A stretch of 64,000 nucleotides of DNA. Origin: Oleiagrimonas sp. C23AA. Lineage in GTDB: Bacteria > Pseudomonadota > Gammaproteobacteria > Xanthomonadales > Rhodanobacteraceae. A program made the position numbers and the translations under genes. The first letter of the stretch is position 1, and each line of letters opens with the position of its first letter. The notes under the pieces were generated by a model that saw only the letters and a program-made list of their open reading frames with translations, had not been told where the DNA came from and searched no databases. The DNA is taken from the NCBI RefSeq assembly GCF_011759385.1, contig NZ_JAARLY010000005.1, positions 62,001 to 126,000 on the forward strand. The letters run 5' to 3'. Below, piece by piece: positions 19,654 to 28,018 of this stretch.

Positions 19654-20010
19654 ATGGATATGCGGGTGTTCTGGGCCGTCGTGGCCGGAATCTTGGTGGC
19701 CGGGTTCATTGGCTTGGTGTGGCGGTTGTTGTTGGTGGGTGCGGTGGTTCACGAGGTCAATGCGAGCATGGAGAGCGTGCAGCGCTTCTCGCAGCAACAG
19801 GCGCAGCACATGAAGGAAGCATCTGACCGCCGTGAGCGCATTCGCAACGCTCAGCACATCCAACGCCTGTTCGAACGCACCTTGGCCAAGGACCAACAAT
19901 GTGTCGGCGGTACGGTGGTCACGGTGACGGCGCGTTCGGCAGTGCAGCTGATTCACCACGGCCACGTTGTGAGCTGTCGCGGGCGCATGGCCGATGAGGC
20001 CTTGCGCTAG
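19654..20010 (+). CDS. Small membrane-anchored hypothetical protein
   Basis: A predicted protein of 118 residues: one N-terminal membrane segment (VFWAVVAGILVAGFIGLVW), then a coiled-coil-like hydrophilic stretch rich in Gln, Glu and Arg (about 35-75), then a short tail with CVGGTVVTVTARS. GGGGA precedes ATG 19654 at suitable spacing. No family was recognised. It stands just before the repeat-rich region and broken integrase, so it may belong to the genomic island. Confidence 0.55.
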   Translation: MDMRVFWAVVAGILVAGFIGLVWRLLLVGAVVHEVNASMESVQRFSQQQAQHMKEASDRRERIRNAQHIQRLFERTLAKDQQCVGGTVVTVTARSAVQLIHHGHVVSCRGRMADEALR

Positions 20011-20081
20011 GCCGCTAGCGTTATTTCTGCGATACGCTCCAGCGCACCAGCCGCTCACATTACGCGCCTTCAATAATTGCG

Positions 20082-20097
20082 CATAATGTATATTATG
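20082..20097. promoter_or_regulatory. AT-rich palindrome CATAAT-GTAT-ATTATG
   Basis: Perfect 6-bp arms around a 4-bp centre in a locally AT-rich patch, at the left border of the repeat block. It has the form of a regulator or recombinase binding site. No regulator was identified. Confidence 0.4.
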
Positions 20098-20167
20098 TAA
20101 AATAATAGGCAGCACAAAAGAAAGCACTGAGGCAGCCGCGGCCAACACGACACGTGTCGCTCACTAG

Positions 20168-20334
20168 CTAATCATGTCATCCCTCTTAATCAGGTCATCC
20201 TTTGACACGATTGACACGCTCAGCTGATCAATCGTCCGGTTCCAGCCCGGCGACTCATCTCGACGGAAACAATCTACGCCCGCTCTCGCCGTGCGCCTCC
20301 CACTTAATCATGTCACCCAGCTAATCAAATCACC
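20168..20334 (+). repeat. Four degenerate direct repeats, consensus (C/T)TAATCAtGTCAyCC
   Basis: Copies at 20168-20182, 20186-20200, 20304-20318 and 20320-20334, in two close pairs. They are arranged like iterons or recombination arm-type sites just upstream of a degenerate integrase gene. Read directly by eye; the last copy is the most diverged. Confidence 0.6.
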
Positions 20335-20358
20335 GGCGACGCAGCACGTGGCTGTACA

Positions 20359-20585
20359 TGAGAGTTCTTCATCACGCGAAGATCCTCCAGAGGATCCATT
20401 GAGAGTTCTTCATCACCGCTGCGGTCGGCGGAAATGGCTCTACAGCGGGCTCTGGGCGTTCTACATCACGAAAACGTACGCAGATGTACATTCACGTACG
20501 TTTTCGCGGATTGGCGGATGCCGTGAGAGTTCTTCATCACGCTCCCAACCGACGCCAGCTGCATTCGTGGGAGTTCTTCATCACG
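20359..20585 (+). repeat. Five copies of an 18-bp direct repeat (TGAGAGTTCTTCATCACG-like)
   Basis: Copies at 20359-20376, 20400-20417, 20453-20470 (two to three mismatches), 20524-20541 and 20568-20585 (one mismatch). Spacing is 41, 53, 71 and 44 bases, so this is not a CRISPR array, whose spacers would be near-constant. Position next to an integrase remnant suggests integrase arm sites or a replication/partition iteron block. Confidence 0.65.
20469..20506. repeat. Perfect 12-bp inverted repeat (CGAAAACGTACG / CGTACGTTTTCG)
   Basis: Arms at 20469-20480 and 20495-20506 with a 14-base centre that itself contains the palindrome TGTACA. It begins exactly at the end of the third copy of the 18-bp direct repeat. 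There is no U-tract, so it is not a simple terminator. Confidence 0.7.
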
Positions 20586-20646
20586 CCGACCGTGTCGACT
20601 CTTGATACGATCAAGGTGAGGCCAAGTTGACTGATGAGGCGAGCCC

Positions 20647-21545
20647 ATGGAACGTCATTGGCAGTCCCCGAGCCAAGCGCCGCAAGAGCGGTTTCGCGAA
20701 TGGCTCGCAGAGCTGTTCGCCGTGATCAGCGCCCCTGGGGCCGCAACAGAGGCAGCAGAGGCTGTCATGCGGGCGCGCCCACAGGAGCTGGGGGCCATGG
20801 CGAGGGCGCACAGCCGGGTGCGCAACGGATAGTCGGGCGCGACTCTCTCCACGGCACGCGACGGGATCACCGAGGCGGCACTTTACCCCTGCGAGCAGCC
20901 GGCGATCCGCACCGTGCTCAGTCGTGCCACCCGCGCTGCGGTCAAACGCGGCGAGCGGGCGCGCAAGAAGACCGCGATCACGTTGTCCGAGCTCGACGCG
21001 ATGCTCGCCGCCTGCGACGACACTCGCTGGAAGGCCTGCACGAGCGCGCCCTGCTCTGCTTCGGCTTCGCCAGCGGCTGGCGCTGGCGAAGCGAAATCGA
21101 CGCCGCGGACATGCGAGATATGCGCAAAACCGGTCACGATGGCTATATCTATCTCGGTTGGAGTATTCGAAGACGCAGCAAAAGGCGGATTCAACCCCGG
21201 ACAAGCCGATCTTGGATCGCAGCGGAGAAGCTGCTTACGGCATGGCTGGAGGCGGCCGCCATCCGCAATGGGTGCGATTTTTCGGCGAATATGAAAGGAT
21301 CGGATCGGCCCCGCCCTACTACCCGGATCGGTAGCGACCACCGTCAAGCGACGGGCGGCCTTAGCCGGACTGGAGAGAACTTTGGGGCGCACAGCTTGCG
21401 GTCCCTCATCATGGAAGCGGGCAAGCAAGGCGTGCCACTGCCGGCCGTGATGGCAATGACGGAACACTGCTCGATGGCGAGTGCGATTGGGTATTTTCAA
21501 GCGAGTTCGACAGCAGCCAATCCCGCGGCCCGGCTGCTTAAATAG
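20647..21545 (+). pseudogene. Broken tyrosine recombinase (phage-type integrase)
   Basis: Recognisable integrase pieces are spread over three frames: an N-terminal piece 20647-20832 that ends at a stop, a middle piece with helical SAM-like character near 20914-21040, then RALLCFGFASGWRWRSEI (the first catalytic Arg region) and finally GAHSLRSLIMEAGKQGVP with the HxLR motif and a degenerated EHCSM...IGYFQ region where the catalytic His/Tyr should be. At least one stop and two frameshifts separate them. The gene is dead. It marks an old integrated element whose attachment region may be the repeats just upstream. Confidence 0.75.
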
Positions 21546-21685
21546 CGCAGACGCGTAATTTGCTTGCCTTCCGCACAACTCGCCATCATGTGGTTACGCT
21601 CACGCCATGAGATTGGGCCGTGTCACACTGTGAGGTACGCACCGAGCGGTAGACCAGGCGGAAGGATGATCTAGGGGGAAGGACG

Positions 21686-22720
21686 ATGGGTTTTTTGGAA
21701 CAGGGTAAGGATGCGCTCCGCATTAAGGCTATGAGCCTCCACGTTGTGGGCAATGAGGAGTTTGCGCCGGAGCCAGAGCTCGATGAGATTGCGCACGAGG
21801 AGTTTTTCCTTGAGCGCATCGTAGAAAACGATGCCGACGCGATCTTTTCCTTCACTGAACTTAGTGATGTTAAGTCAGTGATTGAAAAAATCATTGAAGA
21901 CAATCTGGCCTTCGAGGCCGGCGCCCAAAGGCTTGCGCACGATTTCGCCAAGGCTCACGTTGCCACGAGCAAGGAAGGAGCGTTCTTCGTTATTGATTTG
22001 GATACTGACGACGGTTCGCGATTCTTTTGCCTTATTAAGTACGACTACAGCGAAGCGGTCGAGCGGCATGAAGTTGATGGGAAGACTTCGCTAAGGAAAA
22101 TCATCCAGGCCTTCGTTACCGATAAAAAAGCAGTCCAGAAAATCTGCCTTATTAGAGTGAAGGATGGCACGGTCAGCACTGATGTGGCTGCGAGAGACCG
22201 TATGAAAGCTGCTCCCGAGCTGAGTGACTACTTCTATAAATTCCTTGGTGTCGCACGGGAGCGGACCGATGCTCAGCTAACTACGGCGGTACTCGACGTC
22301 GCTAGGCGAGTTCTTCATGAGTTTAAAGCTCATTTGGGTGACCGTTCTGTTGCTATCGCCATGGCTGAAGTCGAAGGCGCGCTCCGCTTACGCGAGACGG
22401 TCGACGTGGATGCAATGGGGGAGATTCTACTCGGCGTGCTCGGGCGTCCCGAGGACGAAAAGGTCCACTCGTCAATCGAGAGGTCCATCGACCGCAAGTT
22501 CGAATCCGCAAAACTGCACGGCATCGGCTTCAAGCCGGACCCAGCTGCCTTGGCGACCCCGAAATCCGTCAAGCTCGAAACCGAAGAAGGAGTGGTTATT
22601 AAATACAGCCAGCGCGCAGGCGAGGCTCTTGTCATTCGAGCCAAGAAGGATAACGGCGGCGAGCTCATCACCATCGACACAGATGGGGCTGTGAAGGAAA
22701 CCATTACTAAGGTTGGCTAG
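21686..22720 (+). CDS. 37-kDa nucleoid-associated protein (NdpA/YejK, NA37 family)
   Basis: A protein of 344 residues with the overall pattern of the NA37 family: an N-terminal mixed domain (KAMSLHVVGN...), FFVIDLDTDDGSRFFCLIKYDY in the centre, and a C-terminal basic region. Chromosomal members bind nucleoid DNA. Island-encoded paralogues are often found beside genes of unknown function. It starts at ATG 21686 with AAGGACG upstream. The next gene begins two bases after its stop, so the two are a translational pair. GC content is lower than in the flanking metabolic genes, consistent with transfer. A defence role is inference from context. Confidence 0.75.
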   Translation: MGFLEQGKDALRIKAMSLHVVGNEEFAPEPELDEIAHEEFFLERIVENDADAIFSFTELSDVKSVIEKIIEDNLAFEAGAQRLAHDFAKAHVATSKEGAFFVIDLDTDDGSRFFCLIKYDYSEAVERHEVDGKTSLRKIIQAFVTDKKAVQKICLIRVKDGTVSTDVAARDRMKAAPELSDYFYKFLGVARERTDAQLTTAVLDVARRVLHEFKAHLGDRSVAIAMAEVEGALRLRETVDVDAMGEILLGVLGRPEDEKVHSSIERSIDRKFESAKLHGIGFKPDPAALATPKSVKLETEEGVVIKYSQRAGEALVIRAKKDNGGELITIDTDGAVKETITKVG

Positions 22721-22722
22721 CG

Positions 22723-24024
22723 ATGACAATCCATCAGCTTGCACTTCTCGTGAACGACGCTCAGCGGCGCGGTGATTGCGCTGCCCGTGAAACTTGGGAC
22801 AAAGTAATTTTGTCTCGTCTGGCCCCGGACCTCACGCGTGCGATCGGCGAATCGGCGGCGATAGCCGGCCTTTCCTGCGCCATCATGGACGAAGCCTCGC
22901 GAGATATCACATTAAGTGCTGTCGATGATATACAGGCACCTTATCGGGTCATCCTGGACAAACCGAGTAATGCGACGGTCGGGTACCTGCTCACGCTCGT
23001 TGCTATAGATACGTTGCTCTTTGACGCGGGAATGCGTCGAAATATCCGTATAGCTGGGCTCAACCAACCATTCGAGTCTTTGGATGTTGCTTTTACTCCG
23101 TGGGAGGCGGGCACTCCCACGCTTGAAGGGCCTTTAACGCTGAAGAGTCCTCGGTCATTCGTTCGGGAATACGGAGACAAGCGCATCGCGCCGCGTTCTG
23201 TCAGTCCCTGGCTTATGCGCGATGTCGCATGGTTCGCGGCGGAGCCTGCGTTTGTTCGTTGGGCTACCATCGCCTTAAGGCAGTGCCTTTTATCACTCGG
23301 TGATGAAATCCAGCTGAATCCGCAGTTGGTTATCTTTAAAGGTCCGCCTCGCGGAAACATGTCCCTGCCCTCCTCTTCATTCGAAAACAGCGAGCAAATA
23401 TTCATTGCAGTACAGGCGTGTACACAATGGGTCTATGAGACGCCTTCAGAGACTGAGATGCGGCATCCCTTACTAGCTGCGGAGATTGCTCGATTCGCCA
23501 CCGTGGATGGCACGATTGCGCTCGATGCTGCCATGTTAAAAGCGGCGCTGGACGGTGCTCGCCTTGCTTATCAACTCGGCATGTCCAAGTTAAGTAGCGA
23601 CACTTTGAAAATGCTTACGGATCTCAGGAAGAGCGTCCTCGACGAGGCCACCAAGGTTTCGGACGGAACAAGACAACTCGTAGCAGGGGTTGCCACAACC
23701 CTTTTGGTGGGGATTGGCATGATCGCAGCGAAAATTGGCGCTCATGCTGACGGCCGCATAGTCGGCGCAATCTCTGCCATTGCTGTGATTTATGTGATCA
23801 CCATTGCCTGGTCAGGTTATCGGTTCCTCAGCCTGCAGGACGAAATTCGAGCTCAGTGGAAGCCCCGCACCTATGGCTTCATATCGCCTGACAGCTACGC
23901 TTTGCTCGTAGAGGGACCCGCCAAGAAGGCAGCAAACTCATACAGGGCTATTGCACGGATCGGTTGCTTGCTTAGTTTTTTAATGCTGATTGTTGTCTTG
24001 TGGGCGATCATGAGTTCCCCCTAG
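22723..24024 (+). CDS. Membrane protein of unknown function, partner of the NA37-like gene
   Basis: A protein of 433 residues, no family recognised. The first ~310 residues look soluble, with alternating alpha/beta character. Then come two adjacent membrane segments (LVAGVATTLLVGIGMIAAKI and IVGAISAIAVIYVITIAW, about 320-370), a loop and a last segment (IGCLLSFLMLIVVLWAIM, about 408-428). A soluble sensor-like region followed by C-terminal membrane helices is the layout of many membrane-disrupting abortive-infection effectors. It starts two bases after the NA37-like stop. A SIR2-domain gene lies 271 bases downstream. Confidence 0.6.
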   Translation: MTIHQLALLVNDAQRRGDCAARETWDKVILSRLAPDLTRAIGESAAIAGLSCAIMDEASRDITLSAVDDIQAPYRVILDKPSNATVGYLLTLVAIDTLLFDAGMRRNIRIAGLNQPFESLDVAFTPWEAGTPTLEGPLTLKSPRSFVREYGDKRIAPRSVSPWLMRDVAWFAAEPAFVRWATIALRQCLLSLGDEIQLNPQLVIFKGPPRGNMSLPSSSFENSEQIFIAVQACTQWVYETPSETEMRHPLLAAEIARFATVDGTIALDAAMLKAALDGARLAYQLGMSKLSSDTLKMLTDLRKSVLDEATKVSDGTRQLVAGVATTLLVGIGMIAAKIGAHADGRIVGAISAIAVIYVITIAWSGYRFLSLQDEIRAQWKPRTYGFISPDSYALLVEGPAKKAANSYRAIARIGCLLSFLMLIVVLWAIMSSP

Positions 24025-24295
24025 AAAAGACTCCAATGGTTGCGGTAGAAGTGGGCTACTTCGACTAAAGTCTTCACAAGTGTGGGATTTTCACCTCGAA
24101 AAATACCCCTTCAGTATATGTCGAAAGTCAATATTAAAGAATCTCTTAGGGGGTGTGAGCATCCTCATCATTCGGCAGGTCGGCTGGGAAAACAGGGGCG
24201 TTTCATATCGCGGCATACCTCGCGATCACTCCAAAACTGAGTGCGGCTAGTCTAGGCCTGTAGGAAACCAAGTCACTAAACTAAGACCTTCATCC

Positions 24296-26074
24296 ATGAC
24301 GCTACTTCAAAGCGACCCCGTTACGCAGCTCGCGTTCTCCGTTTACGAAAACAAGGGGGTATTTGCCGTTTTCCTAGGATCGGGGCTTTCGCGTTCAGCG
24401 GAAATCCCGACCGGTTGGGAAATCACTCTGGATCTGGTACGGCGCGTCGCAATGGCCCAAGAAACCGAAGAGCAAGCGGACTGGGCAAAATGGTATCGGG
24501 ATAAGACAGGCCAGGAGCCCAACTACTCTGCGTTGCTCGAGGAGATCGCTAGCTCACCTGATGAGCGGCGAGCCATCTTGCATCGCTATATTGAACCCAG
24601 CACAGAGGACCGCGAGCAAGGCAGGAAGGTTCCAACTAAAGCGCATCATGCGATCGCTCAATTAGTTCGCTCGGGTCACATTCGGGTCATCATTACAACT
24701 AACTTTGATCGACTCATGGAGAACGCCCTGCGAGAACAGGGTGTCGAACCAACCGTAGTTGCATCGGTAGATGCGCTTGCCGGCGCTGAACCGTTGGTAC
24801 ACAGCCGCTGCTATCTGCTCAAGCTTCACGGCGACTACAAGGACGCACGCATCCTAAACACCGATCAGGAACTGAGTACCTACCCCAGCAGCTACGACAG
24901 GTTGCTCGATCGAATCCTTGACGAGCATGGACTGATCGTTTGTGGCTGGTCGGGCGAATGGGACCACGCGTTGCGCGCTGCATTTCTCCGCGCGCCGAAC
25001 CGGCGCTACCCTGTCTATTGGTCCACCCGCGGCTCCCTCGGAACTGGTGCGGTCGAACTGGCGAACCACCGTAATGCCAAGATCATTCAGATCTCAGGGG
25101 CGGACGAATTCTTCCAGACGTTGCAGCAGCGTGTGGAAACGCTTGAACAGAGCCAGAGGCAGAATCCACTCAGCATCGAACTGCTCGTTAATAGCACGAA
25201 GCGGTACCTAGCTAAACCGGAATACCGCATTCAGCTGGACCAACTGTTTTCGCAAGAAGCCGGGCGACTGTTGGCGCAGCTGGATGACTATTCGTTCGCG
25301 CCCCACGGACAATGGAATCAAGAAGATTTTCGATCCCGGGTTTCGCGATACGAAGCATTGGCAGAGCCCTTGGCGCGCATGGCCGGCGCGCTTGGCCGAT
25401 GGGGGGAAGGTAACGATCTGACGTTGGTCCTTGATATTCTCAAAGGTATATATCACCAAGCGGAAAAAATCGGGAATGGCCTAAAGATATGGCTCGGGTT
25501 ACGCTCTTATCCTGCGGTACTGATCTTTACAGCGTACGGCGTCGGTCTGACACGCGCGCAACGCTGGCAAACGCTGCATGAATTCCTGGTGACCCTGTGG
25601 CCTCGGGAGCATAGAGAGCCATGTAGCGTTGTATCAACGCTGTTTCTATGGTCATGGAAAGGAGACGAGCAGGACGTCTGGAATCAACTTGACGGCCTCA
25701 GGCAGCGCAAGACGCCGCTCAGCGATCACCTACTTGAAGTCATATCTTCGTGGCGGTCAAGCTTTGCTGGCGTTTCGCCAGACTTTGACTTGGTATTCCA
25801 CCGCTTCGAAACCTTGGCAGCTCTTGCATTCCTTGAGGAGAATGACGAGGCAACCTTGGAGCAAGCCGCGTCCAACACACCACATGGATTGTTCGCCAGG
25901 ATGCCAGTCGGGCGTGCGGGATGGCATTCGTCATCAGCCACAACGCTTATTCATGAGCTCCAGTCCGAAGCGACCATTGCCGCGCTGCTCGATGCAGGAT
26001 TCGCTAGGAGAAGTAACCGCTTTCTGGAGCTCTTCGTTGAAAGCTTCAAGCGCTACGTAGCTAAGATGTCCTGA
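24296..26074 (+). CDS. SIR2-domain protein, defence-type candidate
   Basis: A protein of 592 residues. Residues ~20-260 form a sirtuin-like fold: FLGSGLSRSAEIPTGWE (nucleotide loop, 27-43), TTNFD (134-138) with the Asn used by NAD-cleaving bacterial SIR2 effectors, LLKLHGD with catalytic His178, and CGWSGEWDHALR. There are no zinc cysteines, so it fits the SIR2_2 group that depletes NAD in anti-phage systems (Thoeris, DSR, SIR2-pAgo) better than a deacetylase. The remaining ~330 residues are helical and unrecognised, possibly the infection sensor. It has its own promoter region (24025-24295). Confidence 0.75.
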   Translation: MTLLQSDPVTQLAFSVYENKGVFAVFLGSGLSRSAEIPTGWEITLDLVRRVAMAQETEEQADWAKWYRDKTGQEPNYSALLEEIASSPDERRAILHRYIEPSTEDREQGRKVPTKAHHAIAQLVRSGHIRVIITTNFDRLMENALREQGVEPTVVASVDALAGAEPLVHSRCYLLKLHGDYKDARILNTDQELSTYPSSYDRLLDRILDEHGLIVCGWSGEWDHALRAAFLRAPNRRYPVYWSTRGSLGTGAVELANHRNAKIIQISGADEFFQTLQQRVETLEQSQRQNPLSIELLVNSTKRYLAKPEYRIQLDQLFSQEAGRLLAQLDDYSFAPHGQWNQEDFRSRVSRYEALAEPLARMAGALGRWGEGNDLTLVLDILKGIYHQAEKIGNGLKIWLGLRSYPAVLIFTAYGVGLTRAQRWQTLHEFLVTLWPREHREPCSVVSTLFLWSWKGDEQDVWNQLDGLRQRKTPLSDHLLEVISSWRSSFAGVSPDFDLVFHRFETLAALAFLEENDEATLEQAASNTPHGLFARMPVGRAGWHSSSATTLIHELQSEATIAALLDAGFARRSNRFLELFVESFKRYVAKMS

Positions 26075-26328
26075 TAACAGTGATTGTATGTCGTGTAACG
26101 AAAGTTCGGAGCACGGCTGGCAGAGCGAGATGACCCAGAGGATCACGCTGGAAAGTAATACTCGGCAGGTAGGCAGTGGCTAGCTAATTTTGAGGCTCGG
26201 GCTTCGCGACCACCCGATCTGTACTGCCCCCTACCCCGATAACACAGGCTAATCACCGGCACATACCTTTCGCATTCCACCAAAAATAGCGGAGGACATC
26301 ACTCGCGATGCCCTCCGCCCTACTCCGA

Positions 26329-26660
26329 CTACTGATACGTCGGGTGCTCTTGCACCAAGCACGATGCACCGGCCGTGCGAGGGTGTTTCGGCAGCGCCAG
26401 ATAGCTGGCGCGGGCCTCCTGTACCTCGGTGCTTGACGCGTCATCCGGCTCTGGCGCCGAGTAGTAGATGTCGTCGACGATCTTGCGCAACGCGGCCACG
26501 TCTCGGTAGATGGCATCGCCCATGATCGACAGCGTGGCATCGGAGAGCTCGGCGTGGTCGGCGCAGGCGACCACGTTGCCCACGGCGTGCAGACTGGCCA
26601 GGAGCAGGTTCATCTGGTCGACCTGATCCAGGGTGGCGGTGTAACCGCGTGGCGAAGTTA
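26329..26660 (-). pseudogene. 3' part of an XAC0095-like gene split by the Tn3-family transposon
   Basis: The minus-strand frame runs from the transposon edge at 26660 to a stop at 26329 and encodes about 110 C-terminal residues (...YTATLDQVDQMNLLLASL...). The 5' part is at 53814-54179 on the far side of the transposon. Removing the element and one copy of the AGTTA duplication joins them in frame to a 230-residue protein with no added stop. So the gene was intact until insertion. Confidence 0.75.
26656..26660. repeat. Target-site duplication AGTTA (left copy)
   Basis: Directly abuts the left inverted repeat of the outer transposon and is identical to 53814-53818 next to the right one. Five bases is the standard Tn3-family duplication length. 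Confidence 0.9.
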
Positions 26661-26698
26661 GGGGTCAGCTCACGAAACGGATGAAATCGTACGCTAAG
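26661..26698 (+). repeat. Left inverted repeat of the outer Tn3-family transposon
   Basis: Matches the reverse complement of 53776-53813 over about 38 bases with only about three differences. It begins with the GGGG typical of Tn3-family ends. Confidence 0.9.
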
Positions 26699-26761
26699 CC
26701 GGTCGAACTGAGGTCATCGAACCGACGCTCAAGACCAAGTTCAGCAGAACGGAGATGCGTC

Positions 26762-27070
26762 ATGACCGATCCTGATGATCGTTTCGGCATGCCCGCCAGT
26801 GCATTCCAGGCGGCGCGCGAAAGCCACGGCATCGACAGTCCGGTATTTCGTACAGGCATGTATGTGCCAACCCGAAAAGAAGTGGCGACGCGCTCCGCCG
26901 CCGAGCTTTACCCGATCGTGATCGACTGGATGTGGGAGAGTCCATCCGAATTGATCCCGGACAACACACAGATTGCCGACCTACGCGCGATCTTGGTCGC
27001 GCGCCCCGACGCGGACGCCACCGATATACAGCAGCTCATTGCCGCTTGCGATGACTATCTGAAAGTGTGA
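26762..27070 (+). CDS. Hypothetical protein at the left end of the outer transposon
   Basis: A predicted protein of 102 residues, no family recognised. It is mainly helical and acidic, with a PDADATDIQQLIAACDDYL C-terminus. ATG 26762 has GGAG eight bases upstream; the longer frame begins inside the inverted repeat and is not used. It is the first passenger gene of the transposon, before padR. Confidence 0.55.
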   Translation: MTDPDDRFGMPASAFQAARESHGIDSPVFRTGMYVPTRKEVATRSAAELYPIVIDWMWESPSELIPDNTQIADLRAILVARPDADATDIQQLIAACDDYLKV

Positions 27071-27134
27071 TCGCGGCGACGCCGCTGCTCGCCACGGGCT
27101 GCCCACGACTTGCCAAGTCGCTGCTATCGGCATA

Positions 27135-27155
27135 CGTTATCGAACATCGATAACG
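27135..27155. promoter_or_regulatory. Palindromic operator CGTTATCG-N5-CGATAACG upstream of padR
   Basis: A perfect 8-bp inverted repeat with a 5-bp centre, ending 25 bases before the PadR start. It is probably the autoregulatory binding site of PadR for the padR-doxX-oxidase-chrA operon. Symmetry is seen; the binding protein is inferred. Confidence 0.65.
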
Positions 27156-27180
27156 GCTTAAGTAACCGAGGATTCCGTTG

Positions 27181-27504
27181 ATGGATGATCGCGACCTCTA
27201 CGCAGGTCTTGTGCGTCTTCACTTGCTGCACCATGCAGCCGAGGCGCCGATCTACGGCCAGTCGATGATCGACGAGCTGGCCCATCACGGTTATCAACTC
27301 AGCCCTGGCACGCTCTACCCCATCCTGCATGGGCTTGAGAAGAAGGGATACCTCACGTCAACGCAGATCCAGGCCGGCAAGATGAATCGACGTTTCTATC
27401 GCATTACGCCGCTGGGACGACGTGCCCTGACCGGCGCCAAGCGCAAGGTCCAAGAGTTGTTCGGCGAACTTTTCCATGAGAACACCAAGGCGAAGCACCC
27501 ATGA
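27181..27504 (+). CDS. PadR-family transcriptional regulator
   Basis: A protein of 107 residues with the PadR winged helix: IYGQSMIDELAHHGYQLSPG, then TLYPILHGLEKKGYL, and the basic wing (KMNRRFYRITPLGRRAL). Most PadR proteins repress an adjacent stress operon and release DNA on binding a small molecule. ATG 27181 is chosen over TTG 27178. Its stop overlaps the DoxX start (ATGA), so it is the first gene of a four-gene operon, and a perfect palindrome sits just upstream. Confidence 0.85.
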   Translation: MDDRDLYAGLVRLHLLHHAAEAPIYGQSMIDELAHHGYQLSPGTLYPILHGLEKKGYLTSTQIQAGKMNRRFYRITPLGRRALTGAKRKVQELFGELFHENTKAKHP

Positions 27505-28013
27505 TGATTTCACGTTGGCTCGTTACGCGGACCACCGGCTGGACGGTGCTGGTACGACTGCTGGTCGGCGGTGTGGTGTTCTTTCCCGAAGGACTGCAGA
27601 AGCTCCTTTTTCCGGCTCTTCTTGGCGCGGGCCGTTTCGTCAAGATCGGCATTCCGTGGCCCGAGGTCATGGGCCCTTTTGTTGGCGTGGTCGAGACCGT
27701 GTGCGGCTTGTTAATCATCCTGGGATTGCTGACGCGGTTCGCGGTCGTACCCCTGATCATCGTGATGATCGTGGCGCTCGTCTCGACCAAACTGCCGCTC
27801 ATGCTGGGGCACGACGTGTGGATCTTCCATGCGCCGGTCGGGGCCCGCTACGGTTTCTGGGGTATGGCGCACGAGGCGCGCACAGACCTGTGCATGCTTC
27901 TTGGCGCGCTGTTTCTGCTCATTACCGGTGGCGGCGGCTGGTCGGTGGATGGGTGGCTTTGCCGCCGTCAGCTGTCATCGCACACCGCTACCGAATTACC
28001 ACTTCAGGAGTAA
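27501..28013 (+). CDS. DoxX-family membrane protein
   Basis: A protein of 170 residues with four membrane segments and the DoxX features RLLVGGVVFFPEGLQKL near the N-terminus and PEVMGPFVGVVETVCGLLIILGL in the second and third helices. DoxX proteins are linked to thiol or quinone redox stress; the exact reaction here is unknown. It overlaps padR by four bases and is followed five bases later by a multicopper oxidase. Confidence 0.82.
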   Translation: MMISRWLVTRTTGWTVLVRLLVGGVVFFPEGLQKLLFPALLGAGRFVKIGIPWPEVMGPFVGVVETVCGLLIILGLLTRFAVVPLIIVMIVALVSTKLPLMLGHDVWIFHAPVGARYGFWGMAHEARTDLCMLLGALFLLITGGGGWSVDGWLCRRQLSSHTATELPLQE

Positions 28014-28018
28014 TCGCC

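Noticed and set aside
20359..20585. Possible CRISPR array from repeated 18-mers
   Set aside because: Spacing between copies is irregular (41, 53, 71, 44), the repeats are short and degenerate, and no cas genes are present.
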